Under the pieces are notes generated by a model. That model did not search any database, was not told where the DNA came from, and worked only from the letters and a program-made list of their open reading frames with translations. Shown here piece after piece: positions 16,536-25,953 of a stretch of 64,000 bases of DNA. The first letter of the stretch is position 1; every line of letters begins with the position of its first letter. This DNA is from Streptomyces sp. NBC_01465. Its GTDB lineage: Bacteria; Actinomycetota; Actinomycetes; Streptomycetales; Streptomycetaceae. A program made the translations under genes and the position numbers. The stretch covers positions 8,804,001-8,868,000 of the forward strand of contig NZ_CP109467.1 of NCBI RefSeq assembly GCF_036227325.1, given 5' to 3'.

Positions 16536-19500
16536 CGAATCTGCACGAAGGGTGGATTTCCCGAGTCACCATAGTGCGTCCAGGTGTAGTAGGTTTCGCC
16601 GGTATCCGTGTTCTTGACGATCCGCAGTGCACCAGCACTGTCGCCGTATGGATTGGCGACACGGTACTCCTTGTAGGGAGAGTTCGGTCCCTTGGCGCCA
16701 GGCAGGTCTCCCGACCAGTTCTTGAACTTGGTGCCCCACTTCGTTGCCGTAGGCCCGCTCGGCACCGTTCCTGCATCGAGGTGCGCCAGAGTCTCATTGA
16801 GGCCGGTCTCCTCCGCGGCCGGCAGCTTGCCAGTGATCCACGGAACACACGGGACTGGTGCGCTGCGGGTCAGGCTACGTCCCAGGGGCTTGACGCATTT
16901 CGCGAGTTTCCCCACGCGGGTGGCCTCGACGATGTCGTCAATTTTCCCGAGGCTCTTGAGTGCCTTGAGCTTCCCCACTGGAAGAATTGACATCGCCGCG
17001 AGCGCGCACTTGCCGATGCTGGGGTCCTTGATGCAGTCCCTGGCATCGTTCAAGCCAAGGACCTCCCAGACGATCGCCTTCAATGTCGGGTCGATTCCTG
17101 GGAATACGAGCTCCTGACCAGTCAGCGCGCAGGGGGGGAGATTGTCCCGGTTCATCGGGATATAGCACTTGGGCTTGGCGTCTTGCTCCCTTTGCCGTTC
17201 GCGGAGCTCTGCGGCCTCGCGCCGCATCTCGGCTTCTTCCGCCGCACGCTTGGCCGTCACATCCTTCCAGGCAGCACTGGCCAGATTCTCGGCCTCGTCC
17301 TTGCTCTTTCCGGCGTCGAGTGCGGACTGCTTCGCCTCGTCAGCGGACTGCTTCGCCTCGCGCGCCGAGTTGTGCGCATACTGTGCCGAGAACTCCGCCT
17401 GAGCTGCAGACTCTTCAGCGTCGATGCTCGACTGGTTCGCGCGGTCGGCGGCGGCTCGTGCGGTGGTCGCAGACGTCTTGGCCTGCTTGGCGCTGGTCTC
17501 GGCCCGGTCGGCGGCTTTATCAGCGTCGGCGGCATAGCCTGCGGCGTCCGTGGCGCTCTGCGCTGCGTCGTTCTTGGCCTTCTCCGCGTCGGCCGCAGCT
17601 CCCTTGGCCTCAAAGGCGGCCTGCGCTGCGAGGTGGCTGTTCCTGCGGGCATTGGCCGCGATCTCCTGGCCCTCGGCGATGAGCCGATCGACCTGGGCCA
17701 CGTGGTTGATGGCGAGTTGGTCCTCGCGGTCGGCCATGTACTGTCCGGCGTCGACGAAGGCGTGGACCTCATCCGCGGAGCCAGCCAGAGCGATCTTGGC
17801 TGCGGCCTTCACCTCGGGACCGCCTTCGTTGTACAGCTTGCTCGCTGTCACCCGCTCATCGGCCTGAAGGGCCGCGTACTGGCCGCTGTTGAGGAAGCCG
17901 GCCAGCGCCTGAGCACTCCCGTCCTCCAGGGCTGCTTTCGCGGCATCCCTGACGCCCGGACCGCCGTCGTTGTAGAGCTTGGACACTGCGACGCGGTAGT
18001 CCGCGTTGCCGGCCTCGTACTGGCCGGTGGTGTAGAAGTCGAGGATCTGCTGGTCGGTGCCGTTGAGTGCCGCAGTCGCGGCGGTGCGTACTGCCTCGTA
18101 GGGGCTACCAGAGGCGATGTCAGAGACCTGCTGGCGCGTCTCATCCGTGACCGCCTGGTCCCAGCCCGTCTTCAGGTACGTGATGACGTCAGCGTCGGTG
18201 CCGGACAGGGCCTCGGTGGCGGCGTCCTTGCGCCATGAGCCGAAATACTTCAATGCCCGGAGCGCTACGGCGCGGCCCTTGGCTGCGATGGCTGCCTGGT
18301 CGGTGTCGGGCTTGGAGGCTTCGAGGGTCAGGGCCTTGGTGTCGTCGACGATTGCCTGGCCCTCGACCACCGTTTTGGAGAGGTCGACGGTGAAGGTGTC
18401 GGCCGCGGCCTTCTGCGTCATCGCCGACTCAACGCCCGCGTCGGTGCGGGTCTTGAGGTCCTCAGTCTCGGTCTCCCGGGCGAGATCGAAGGTCTTCTGT
18501 GCGGTCGTCACCGCCGCGGTGGCGGTGTCTGCTGCAGCCTTGGCCGCAGCAGCTTGCTTGGCGGCCTCCGCTGCTTGGTCGGCAGCCTCACCGGCGTGCT
18601 CGGCTGCCTCGTCGGCCGCGTCCGCGGCGTTCTCGGCATGCGTGGCGGCGGAGTTGGCTGCGTCCCGGGCTTCGTTGGCGGCCGTGGCCGACCTGCGGGC
18701 GAGAGCTTCGGCGGCGTTCGCGGCCCGGTTCGCCTCGGCGGCGTGCCGGCGGGTTTCCGCGGCAGCGGCGCGCGCCTCGGAGGAGGAGCCGCCAGCTGCA
18801 TCCGCGTAGTCGGCGGCCTGATCGGCGGCGGCAGCTGCCTTGTCGGCGTTGCCCGTTGCGCTGCGGGAGGCGGCCGCTGCGTCGGCGGCGGCCAGCGATG
18901 CTTTGCCTGCCTGCTCGGCTGCCTTGGCTGACTTCTTCGCCAGTTCGCCCGCCTTGCGGGCCTCGGCTGCACGGTCCCGAGCGGCCTGAGCCTTGTTCTT
19001 GTCCGTGCCGGCTGCGTATGCCGCGTTCGATGCCCGGCCGGCTGCTTCGGCTGCTGAAGCAGCCGCGCTAGCGGTCTGCGCTGCGGCAAGGGATGCCCGA
19101 CGTGCGGAGGCGTTTGCGGCGTTCGCTGCGCCGATGGCCTGCTGGGAAGCCTCGGCCGCGGCGCGGGCGGCATCGGCGGCCTGGTTGGCCTTCAGCGAGG
19201 CGCGATTCGCGTCGTTCTTGGCCGCCTCTGTCTCCTTGGCCGCCTTTTCCGCAGCCTCCAGGGCAAGTGCCGCAGCTGCGACCGCCTTGGCGGATGCCTC
19301 TTCGGCCTTGTCAGTCGCCTCTTCGGCTTGCTTGCCGGCCTTCTCTGCCTGGTCGGTCAGCTCTGCGATCGTGGCGTATTCCTGGTCGCGGTTGCGCGCG
19401 ACGAACTGCCCGACATCCAGGAACTCCAAGATGTCGTCGGGCGTGCCCTGCAGGGCGAGTTTGGCGGCGGCCTTCACATTGGTGCCACCGGAGCTGTAGA

Positions 19501-20110
19501 GCTTGCTGACCTCGACCCGGTTGTCAGCTTCCTGTGCCGTGTACTGGTCGACCTCCAGGAACTGCTTGACGTCTTCGGGGGTGCCCAGCAGTGCGGCCTT
19601 GCCGGCGTCTTGGACTCCGGGGCCGCCGAAGTTCACGACCCGGCTGGCATCCACCCGCTGGTCCTGCTCTTGGGGAGCCTTCCACCCTGTGTCCAGGAAG
19701 GCCTCGACGTCTGCGGGGGTCCCCTGCAGGGCGGCCTTCGCCGCCTCACGAACTGCCGGCCCACCTGCGTTTACCACGCGGGAGGCGTCCACCCGGTCGT
19801 CGACCTGCTGGATGGCGGGGGCGTCCGTGAGGAAGGTTCGGATGTCATCGTCCGTCCCCAGGAGAGCTTGCTCAGCGGCTTCCTTGATGCCTGTACCGCC
19901 ATCGAGCCAGTAGCCCACGACCAAGCTGCGATTTGCACCAGGCAGCTCCTCATCAGCTGCGACTGCCGGGGAAGCGCCCAGAAGCGTGGCAGTCAGCGTG
20001 GCGGACAGCAGCGTGGCGCAGGCAGCGCGAGGACCAAGCTTCCTCAACGACACTCTTTGTCTTATTTTGCGCGCTCGCCCAGCTTCGTGGGGCGGCAAGG
20101 GCTTTTTCAC
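16532..20110 (-). CDS. ALF-repeat exotoxin with C-terminal RNase Sa/T1-type domain
   Basis: A 1,192-residue secreted protein. GTG 20110 follows AAGGA, and a signal peptide ends around ASPAVAA. Two blocks of ALF-type repeats (pattern AAxxALxGTxxDVxxFLxxG, about residues 65-245 and 600-810) alternate with two very long Ala/Lys/Glu-rich coiled coils (about 250-560 and 815-985). A Cys-containing linker follows. The last 100 residues are a guanyl-specific microbial ribonuclease: YKEYRV (E1148), ALRIV (R1163) and YYTWTHYGD (H1179) align with the catalytic Glu-Arg-His of RNase Sa. The design is a long stalk presenting a toxin, likely for interbacterial competition. The downstream coupled gene is a barstar-like inhibitor. 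Confidence 0.85.
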   Translation of the reverse strand: MKKPLPPHEAGRARKIRQRVSLRKLGPRAACATLLSATLTATLLGASPAVAADEELPGANRSLVVGYWLDGGTGIKEAAEQALLGTDDDIRTFLTDAPAIQQVDDRVDASRVVNAGGPAVREAAKAALQGTPADVEAFLDTGWKAPQEQDQRVDASRVVNFGGPGVQDAGKAALLGTPEDVKQFLEVDQYTAQEADNRVEVSKLYSSGGTNVKAAAKLALQGTPDDILEFLDVGQFVARNRDQEYATIAELTDQAEKAGKQAEEATDKAEEASAKAVAAAALALEAAEKAAKETEAAKNDANRASLKANQAADAARAAAEASQQAIGAANAANASARRASLAAAQTASAAASAAEAAGRASNAAYAAGTDKNKAQAARDRAAEARKAGELAKKSAKAAEQAGKASLAAADAAAASRSATGNADKAAAAADQAADYADAAGGSSSEARAAAAETRRHAAEANRAANAAEALARRSATAANEARDAANSAATHAENAADAADEAAEHAGEAADQAAEAAKQAAAAKAAADTATAAVTTAQKTFDLARETETEDLKTRTDAGVESAMTQKAAADTFTVDLSKTVVEGQAIVDDTKALTLEASKPDTDQAAIAAKGRAVALRALKYFGSWRKDAATEALSGTDADVITYLKTGWDQAVTDETRQQVSDIASGSPYEAVRTAATAALNGTDQQILDFYTTGQYEAGNADYRVAVSKLYNDGGPGVRDAAKAALEDGSAQALAGFLNSGQYAALQADERVTASKLYNEGGPEVKAAAKIALAGSADEVHAFVDAGQYMADREDQLAINHVAQVDRLIAEGQEIAANARRNSHLAAQAAFEAKGAAADAEKAKNDAAQSATDAAGYAADADKAADRAETSAKQAKTSATTARAAADRANQSSIDAEESAAQAEFSAQYAHNSAREAKQSADEAKQSALDAGKSKDEAENLASAAWKDVTAKRAAEEAEMRREAAELRERQREQDAKPKCYIPMNRDNLPPCALTGQELVFPGIDPTLKAIVWEVLGLNDARDCIKDPSIGKCALAAMSILPVGKLKALKSLGKIDDIVEATRVGKLAKCVKPLGRSLTRSAPVPCVPWITGKLPAAEETGLNETLAHLDAGTVPSGPTATKWGTKFKNWSGDLPGAKGPNSPYKEYRVANPYGDSAGALRIVKNTDTGETYYTWTHYGDSGNPPFVQIR

Positions 20111-20392
20111 TTTGCGGTCCTTCGGTGGTCAATCTCCACCGGCCACGAATCGCCCAGAAACTGAAAGAAGTTACTCTATGCCCGTTTTGGGCAAACCGTG
20201 ACCAGTCGTATGCGGCAGTGAAGTCTGAGTGCAGGCACGCGAGTTGACGGGCTGTCAGCCGATGCCATCTCTGCAGGTGCGGGCCATTTCTTGCGTGCCA
20301 GCGTGCAGATTACATGAACTTTACATAAGTCAACCATCATGGTTTCCTGGCGATCACATTTGCTCCACATGTCATCCCCCTGTGAGGAACCC

Positions 20393-20923
20393 ATGTCGAT
20401 ATCCCCTGCCCGGAAGACCTTCCTGGGAGGCCTGACGGCAGCACTCGTGCTGGGCCTTGGTGCCACCGCGCTCGCTCTCCCGCAGAGCGCACCCGCAGCC
20501 GAGCGCGCCACTGCGGCCGCCGACACCATGCCGGTTGCGATCGAGGACTTCAGCTACCCCGACGCCGCCAAGATCCAGCAGGAGCGTGGCATCATCCTCA
20601 AGCGCGGTGACGGGCACATCTCGCTCACACCTGCGACCGCACTCAATCAGTGCGTCGACCCCTCGAACATCGCAATTGAGGCTCGCAAGCCCACTACATC
20701 GGTCGTGTACTGCTTCAAGGCCACCGCGAAGTCCGGCTACTTGACCCTTGAGCTGCCCGACGCCTTCAATATCTGGACCCAGGACCACCCGGTGCAGGCC
20801 ACGCTGACTGCCGAGGGCAAGGAAACCGTTGTCAACGCCCCCGCGGACGACCTCACGTCCGTCGGTGAATCCGGTGACACCGGCCTGCGCTCAACCCTGG
20901 TTGAGATCCGCGTGACCGGCTGA
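20393..20923 (+). CDS. Secreted hypothetical protein
   Basis: A 176-residue protein. The ATG at 20393 follows GTGAGGAAC and leads a Sec signal peptide (KTFLGGLTAALVLGLGATALA). The mature part has two cysteines (NQCVDPSN and VVYCFK) likely to form a disulfide and a beta-rich look (YLTLELPDAFNIW). It probably acts outside the cell. Divergent from the ALF toxin gene across about 280 bp that must hold both promoters. No family recognised. Confidence 0.7.
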   Translation: MSISPARKTFLGGLTAALVLGLGATALALPQSAPAAERATAAADTMPVAIEDFSYPDAAKIQQERGIILKRGDGHISLTPATALNQCVDPSNIAIEARKPTTSVVYCFKATAKSGYLTLELPDAFNIWTQDHPVQATLTAEGKETVVNAPADDLTSVGESGDTGLRSTLVEIRVTG

Positions 20924-21075
20924 CCTGGCCCGGCTGCACACCTGCGCATGCCCGCCGTCGGGATCACTCACGCCGCGACTTCAAGGGCGAGCTCACCAAG
21001 AGCACCGACGCACGCCACCCCTGGGCCGAAGCCACCGGGGCCCCTGAAGCATCTCGCCCCTTCCAGAGGAATCCC

Positions 21076-21930
21076 ATGACCACGCCCGCCGATTCGACTG
21101 AGGCACCGCCTCCTCACGGGGCACCAGTACCCACCTCCCCCGGGGTTTCTGGGCCTGTGCTGCAGGAGGCCCGCAACGGACTGGGAACGGCGTCGATGGT
21201 CCTGGGATCCATTGGCTCCTTCCTTGCCTTCTTCCCGGTGCTGTTCTGGATCGCGGGCATCCTGGGGATCCTCGCCGTGGTCTTCGGTCTGGTTGCCTAC
21301 AGGGGCGCCCGCAAGGGTTTGGCCACCAACCGGACTTCGGCGCTGGGCGGGGCCTTCTTCGGCGCCATCTCGATAGCGCTCACCATCGTGATGGCCTTCG
21401 TCGTCACCGCCTTCGCCAAGAACATCGATGAGAAGGCAGCAGGTGGCGCGAAGCACGACGGCGCCTCTTCCTACAGTGCTCCTCCGGCGCTCGACGGCGC
21501 ACCACAGCCTCCGGTCACGGATGACGCGGACGCCGGGCCCGCGGAGTTCGGCCAGAGCCGGGCCTACGCGGACGGCGCGAGGATGACTGTCATGGCGCCC
21601 ACCGAGTTCCAACCGGGGCCGCGCACAGTCGGCGTACGTCCCGGGGACCGGACCTACCGGGTGAAGATGACAATCTTCAACGGCTCCACCGAGCCCCTCG
21701 ACCTCAGCCCCGTCGCCCCGCGGGTCCACGACGCGAACGGCAGGGGCATCGACCCGCTCTTCGGCACCCGGCAAGGGCGCAAAGACTTCGACGGCACCCT
21801 GGCGCCCGGCGCGCAGACCACGGCCCAGTACCCCTACGTGGTGACACCGGAAGCCGCCAAGATCCTGCGCATCAAGGTGAGTCCCGGCCTGGCCTACGAG
21901 GACAGCACATGGTCGGGCCCCATCGGATAG
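21076..21930 (+). CDS. DUF4190/DUF4352-like membrane protein
   Basis: A 284-residue protein with ATG after CAGAGGA. A Pro-rich cytoplasmic head is followed by two or three membrane helices at about residues 45-110, containing the LGIL...GLVAYRGARKG and ALGGAFFGAISI pattern of DUF4190 proteins. After a Gly/Ala/Asp linker, residues about 160-284 form an extracellular beta-sandwich of the DUF4352 kind (YRVKMTIFNGSTEPLDLS). Such proteins are abundant in Streptomyces with unknown roles at the cell envelope. Confidence 0.75.
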   Translation: MTTPADSTEAPPPHGAPVPTSPGVSGPVLQEARNGLGTASMVLGSIGSFLAFFPVLFWIAGILGILAVVFGLVAYRGARKGLATNRTSALGGAFFGAISIALTIVMAFVVTAFAKNIDEKAAGGAKHDGASSYSAPPALDGAPQPPVTDDADAGPAEFGQSRAYADGARMTVMAPTEFQPGPRTVGVRPGDRTYRVKMTIFNGSTEPLDLSPVAPRVHDANGRGIDPLFGTRQGRKDFDGTLAPGAQTTAQYPYVVTPEAAKILRIKVSPGLAYEDSTWSGPIG

Positions 21931-22127
21931 CCCCGCGCGTGCAACAGCGCGGCTCCCCTAATGGTGTAGCTCGTGGCCCAAGGACGACCAAGGCTTGAGC
22001 CTCGTCGACCTTCATGTCACCAGCTGACTGCCGTGCACACCCGCAGCGCTCAGGCGCCTGCCCCCACCGGTTCCCAAGGCCGGGTATCGCCGGCCTGCTC
22101 CCACACACGAACTTGTAAGGAACTCTC

Positions 22128-23777
22128 ATGTCTGGCAAGCGTTCACGCACCGCGTGGGCCGCGGCGCTGCTCACCGCAGTGGTCTCGGCCGCCGGCGCCC
22201 TCACCGGCACCACGGCACAGGCCCTCGACGGCGACACCGCGGCCGCCGGTGCGTCCAGCTTCACCGCGAAGATCGATATCGGTGACGGCACACGCGCCTG
22301 CACCGGCACGCTCATCAACAACCAGTGGATGATCACCGCTTCGAGCTGCTTCGTCGACGACCCCACCCAGGCCACGTCGCTGGTGGCGGGTGCGCCGAAG
22401 CTCAAGTCCACGGTCACCATCGGCCGTACCGACCTCACCACCACGACGGGTGAGGTCCGTGACATCACCCAGCTGATACCCCGCACCGACCGCGACCTGG
22501 TCCTCGCGAAGCTCTCCGCCCCGGTCTACGGCCTGTCCTTCCTGCACCCCGCCACCACCGCGCCCGTCGCGGGCGAAGCGCTGAAGGGCGCCGGGTACGG
22601 GCGCACCAAGGACACCTGGGTGCCCGACACCCTGCACACCGCCGCCTTCACCACCGGCGCAGTCGAGACCACCGCACTCGACATCGACGGCACCCCCGTC
22701 TGCAAGGGCGACACCGGCGCCCCCGTCTACCGCGAGAAGAACGGCCGCCCCGAGCTCGCCGCGATCGCCACCAACTCCTGGCAGGGCGGCTGCCTTGGCA
22801 CGGACGAGACCCGCACCGGCGCCGTCGCCTCCCGCGTGGACGACATCCGCGCCTGGATCACCGAGAACACCGCCTCCACGCTCAACACGTGGAACACGCA
22901 GATGGTCACCGAGACCAGCACCGGCCTGTTCCACGGCATGCGGAACAGCAACGGCGACTGGACCGGCTTCGCGGACGTGGAGAAGGTCGCCGGGTCGGTC
23001 ACCGACGTCGCCTACGCCGCGGACGCAGCGATCAAGGGCAAGAACTACATCTTCGCCGTCGGCGGCGACAGCCACCTCTACATGGCCGCCCGCCGGGCCA
23101 CCGGCGGCTGGGACGCCTTCAAGGACATGAACGCCACCCTCGGAGCCAAGACCGGACTGACCCGCGTCGCGGTCACCTCCACCGGACCGGGCCTGGCCCT
23201 GGTCGGCCTCGCGGGCGGCAAGGTCTACCACGCCACCATGGACGCGGACGAAACCTGGTCGAAGTGGGCGGACGCCTCTGCGAAGCTCGGCGCCCTCGCC
23301 GACGCCACCCAGCTCACCATCTCGCAGACCACCGGCGGTAACACCAACGTCGGGATCGTCGCCGGCGGCAAGGCCTACCACGGCCAGCGCCACGAGGACG
23401 GCACCTGGAGCACCTGGGGCAACGTCACCCAGTTCGCCCCCGGCATCGGCACCGTGAACGGCATGGCCTTCGCCGGCATCGGCGAAGAGCTCCAGGTCAT
23501 CATGACCAGCACCACCGGCCTCAACGAGCACGGCATCCGTGACAGCGCAGGCCACTGGAGTGACTTCGCCAGCCTCAGCACCAAGCTCGGCAGTGACACC
23601 GCCGTCTCCGTCGACGCCGCCGCCGTCTCCGGGGAGTTCCAGGCTGCCATCGTCACCACCGACGGGAAGATCAAGCACACCCTGCGCCACACCAACGGCA
23701 AGTGGGACGCCCCCGAACAGGTCGGCGGCATCCCCGGCACCCCCGCCACCGTCGCCCTCACCGGCAGCGCCGGCTAA
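22128..23777 (+). CDS. Secreted trypsin-fold pseudoprotease with propeller-like repeats
   Basis: A 549-residue protein with a signal peptide to about residue 32. Residues about 40-245 are a chymotrypsin/S1 fold, but the catalytic motifs are altered: TAAHC reads ITASSC (His replaced by Ser73) and GDSGGP reads GDTGAP (Ser replaced by Thr), while the Asp motif DRDLVLAKL remains. It is probably not a classical protease. Residues about 255-549 hold six repeats of 45-50 residues with a W(D/S/T)xF/W core (WTGFADV, WDAFKDM, WSKWADA, WSTWGNV, WSDFASL, WDAPEQV), like tectonin/PLL lectin propellers. This suggests a secreted binding protein for sugars or surfaces. Confidence 0.8.
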   Translation: MSGKRSRTAWAAALLTAVVSAAGALTGTTAQALDGDTAAAGASSFTAKIDIGDGTRACTGTLINNQWMITASSCFVDDPTQATSLVAGAPKLKSTVTIGRTDLTTTTGEVRDITQLIPRTDRDLVLAKLSAPVYGLSFLHPATTAPVAGEALKGAGYGRTKDTWVPDTLHTAAFTTGAVETTALDIDGTPVCKGDTGAPVYREKNGRPELAAIATNSWQGGCLGTDETRTGAVASRVDDIRAWITENTASTLNTWNTQMVTETSTGLFHGMRNSNGDWTGFADVEKVAGSVTDVAYAADAAIKGKNYIFAVGGDSHLYMAARRATGGWDAFKDMNATLGAKTGLTRVAVTSTGPGLALVGLAGGKVYHATMDADETWSKWADASAKLGALADATQLTISQTTGGNTNVGIVAGGKAYHGQRHEDGTWSTWGNVTQFAPGIGTVNGMAFAGIGEELQVIMTSTTGLNEHGIRDSAGHWSDFASLSTKLGSDTAVSVDAAAVSGEFQAAIVTTDGKIKHTLRHTNGKWDAPEQVGGIPGTPATVALTGSAG

Positions 23778-23795
23778 CCCTTCGCGTGGATCAAC

Positions 23796-23828
23796 GCTGC
23801 CCCGGCAACCCACGGTTGCCGGGGCAGC
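23796..23828 (+). terminator. Strong hairpin terminator
   Basis: A perfect 15-bp stem (GCTGCCCCGGCAACC at 23796-23810 with GGTTGCCGGGGCAGC at 23814-23828) around a 3-nt loop, 19 bp after the pseudoprotease stop. Confidence 0.8.
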
Positions 23829-23950
23829 GGCATGCCGCACACGTGTCGCGTTGCTCCCGGAACCCGGGGAGGCCCGGGTTCCGCACGGAACCCACCGCGG
23901 CTGCATTCCCAGGGGAGACAGCCGAAGTATGGGAGAGGGGCTGGATCCTC

Positions 23951-24301
23951 CTACAGGTAGTCGAGCGGTTCGGCGGCGTAGGTGCCGTCGCCCAGCGGGG
24001 CGTCGGTCAGTTCGAAGCGCTGCGGGCAGCCGCCCACCAGGTGGGTGATGACAGTGCCGGGCGGCTGAGTGGTGGGGATCTGGTCCGGGGTGCCGTCCTG
24101 ACCGGCGGTGCGCAGCAGGGTGTAGCGGCGCAGCACGCGCATTTCCTCGGCGGGAGGAGCAAGAAGTGGCTGTGGGGCGGCCGCAGGTCGCCGGCGGCGG
24201 AGCAGGGCTGCGGTCAGCGCGCCGAGTACGGCCGCGAGGCTCGACCCGCCGCGATGGCCGAGGCCGTGATCAGCGTCTTCATTGCTCGCATGGTCGGCCA
24301 A
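23951..24301 (-). CDS. Small hypothetical protein
   Basis: A 116-residue ORF with ATG at 24301. Near residue 20 a weak hydrophobic stretch (SLAAVLGALTAALL) followed by RRRRP could be a short membrane anchor. The rest (MRVLRRYTLLRTAGQDGTPDQ, THLVGGCPQRFELTDAPLGDG) looks globular. It is convergent with the pseudoprotease terminator and divergent from the ATPase gene. No family recognised. Confidence 0.5.
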   Translation of the reverse strand: MADHASNEDADHGLGHRGGSSLAAVLGALTAALLRRRRPAAAPQPLLAPPAEEMRVLRRYTLLRTAGQDGTPDQIPTTQPPGTVITHLVGGCPQRFELTDAPLGDGTYAAEPLDYL

Positions 24302-24459
24302 CCGGCCGGAGGCCGTGGCGGGTTACGCGGCCGAGCGCTGGATCACCTGGAATGGGGGTGAGGCCCGTTCCTGCCGATGTTCCCGCGAGCCCGGATGCCA
24401 GTCGGGCGGTGGGGTGGAAAGGCCGCACGTGCTGCGGTCGGTACGGGTAGCGTGCGCGG

Positions 24460-25953
24460 GTGTTCTTCACTCGGATATCGGCACCTCTTGAGCCTCCGCA
24501 GTCGGCGCCGGGCGCGTTCCTCGTCCAGGACATGTGGGACGACTTCGGGTTCAAGACCAGCTTCACATTGTGGTGTTCCAACGGCTCACGGCAGATCCAG
24601 ATCGGCACCTGCAAGATCGCCTGCTTTGGGATCGAACGGGGCCGGGTCGACATCCCGGAAACGTTCGACTACCTGACCGACCAGTACTTCTCGCTGGGAG
24701 TCGACGAGAGTTACTACACACAGCTGCGCGACGAGATCGACCCCAGCACACGCGAGACCGTCCTCCGGGCGCTGAAGGACGCGGCGTTCGATCACTACAT
24801 TTTCGAGATCGCGTCATCGGAACGGGCGATGAGGAAATCGCTCCTGCGGAGCACGGAACCCGAGACCGTAACCGGTCAGTTCCACCGCATCGCGACTGGC
24901 GGGCCGACGCGCTCCAAGTTCGACATCGAATACCGACAGCGGAGCCCAGCGTCCGGACAGCGATGGGTCCGGCTGGGTCTTGAAGCCGACCCCGATGCCA
25001 TGCCGCCGACCAATGTGCACGCACTGATCGGCAGCAATGGTGTCGGTAAGACGCACCTCCTGGACACCCTCGCGCGCACTGTGCTGAAGGCACGCCTCCA
25101 ACCGATCGATGGCAGTCGGCTCACCGACCGAGCGGACAACCACGCCTATCCGTTCGCGAACCTGGTCTCCGTCGGGTTCAGCGCCTTCGACGCGCTGGAG
25201 CCGCTCGCCCCAACTCGCGACGTCGGCTACCAGTACGTCGGCTTGAAGAAGCGCGGAGAGAGCGGTCTGAAGGGGCCGTCCGAGCTCGGGGAGGAGTTCG
25301 CCGAGAGCGCGAGTGCCTGCATGTCTCAAGGCCCCGTACGCGCGCGCCGCTGGCGCAAGGTCCTGGAGCGACTCGAGGACACCGACCCGATCTTCCAGGA
25401 CCATCAGATCGCGCTCCTGGCCGACGCCAACGCCGAAGGCCCCGACGCGCAGGACCTGTTCGCCCCGCTGAGCTCGGGGCACAAGATCGTCCTGCTCACC
25501 CTGGCCCGGCTGGTCGAGCACACCACCGAGCGCACCCTGGTCCTGATGGACGAGCCCGAAGCCCACCTGCACCCGCCGTTGCTGTCGACGTTCATCCGTG
25601 TGCTGTCCGAACTGCTCCTGGACACCAACGGGGTCGCACTCATCGCCACCCACTCCCCAGTCGTTCTCCAGGAGACACCCCGCCGCGCGGTGTGGGCGCT
25701 GCGCCGGGCCGGCGACGACGTGCGGGTCGACCATCCCGAGATCGAGACGTTCGGAGAGAACGTGGGCGTCATCACCCGGGAGATCTTCGGCCTCGAGGTC
25801 ACCCGCACCGGTTTCCACGCCATGATCGAAGAACTCGCAGGGGCGGACCTCAACTACGAGGACATCCTGGGCGCGTTCGCGGGCGCACTGGGAGCCGAGG
25901 GCCGCGCCCTGGCGCGCGTCGCCGCTCGCCGCCACCGGGACGGCCGGCGCTGA
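24460..25953 (+). CDS. AAA/ABC-type ATPase of a Septu-like defence pair (PtuA-like)
   Basis: A 497-residue cytoplasmic ATPase from GTG 24460; an ATG at 24532 is an alternative start. Walker A is GSNGVGKT (K197), the signature-like LSSGHKIVLLTL lies near residue 344, Walker B is TLVLMDEPEAHLHP (D364, E365), and the switch histidine is in IATHSPVV. This order is that of OLD/RecF-like AAA_21 ATPases used as sensors in phage defence. The TGA overlaps the ATG of the HNH gene by one base (TGATG), so the two are co-translated. Septu (PtuA ATPase + PtuB HNH nuclease) has the same two-gene layout; ATPase-HNH pairs also occur in some retron systems, but no reverse transcriptase is present. Confidence 0.8.
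   Translation: MFFTRISAPLEPPQSAPGAFLVQDMWDDFGFKTSFTLWCSNGSRQIQIGTCKIACFGIERGRVDIPETFDYLTDQYFSLGVDESYYTQLRDEIDPSTRETVLRALKDAAFDHYIFEIASSERAMRKSLLRSTEPETVTGQFHRIATGGPTRSKFDIEYRQRSPASGQRWVRLGLEADPDAMPPTNVHALIGSNGVGKTHLLDTLARTVLKARLQPIDGSRLTDRADNHAYPFANLVSVGFSAFDALEPLAPTRDVGYQYVGLKKRGESGLKGPSELGEEFAESASACMSQGPVRARRWRKVLERLEDTDPIFQDHQIALLADANAEGPDAQDLFAPLSSGHKIVLLTLARLVEHTTERTLVLMDEPEAHLHPPLLSTFIRVLSELLLDTNGVALIATHSPVVLQETPRRAVWALRRAGDDVRVDHPEIETFGENVGVITREIFGLEVTRTGFHAMIEELAGADLNYEDILGAFAGALGAEGRALARVAARRHRDGRR

Noticed and set aside
18500..19350. Repetitive GC-rich DNA as a separate repeat feature
   Set aside because: It is explained by the alanine-rich coiled coil of the ALF toxin.
22143..23906. 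587-residue minus-strand ORF opposite the pseudoprotease
   Set aside because: Shadow ORF; the plus strand has a signal peptide, protease motifs and repeats.
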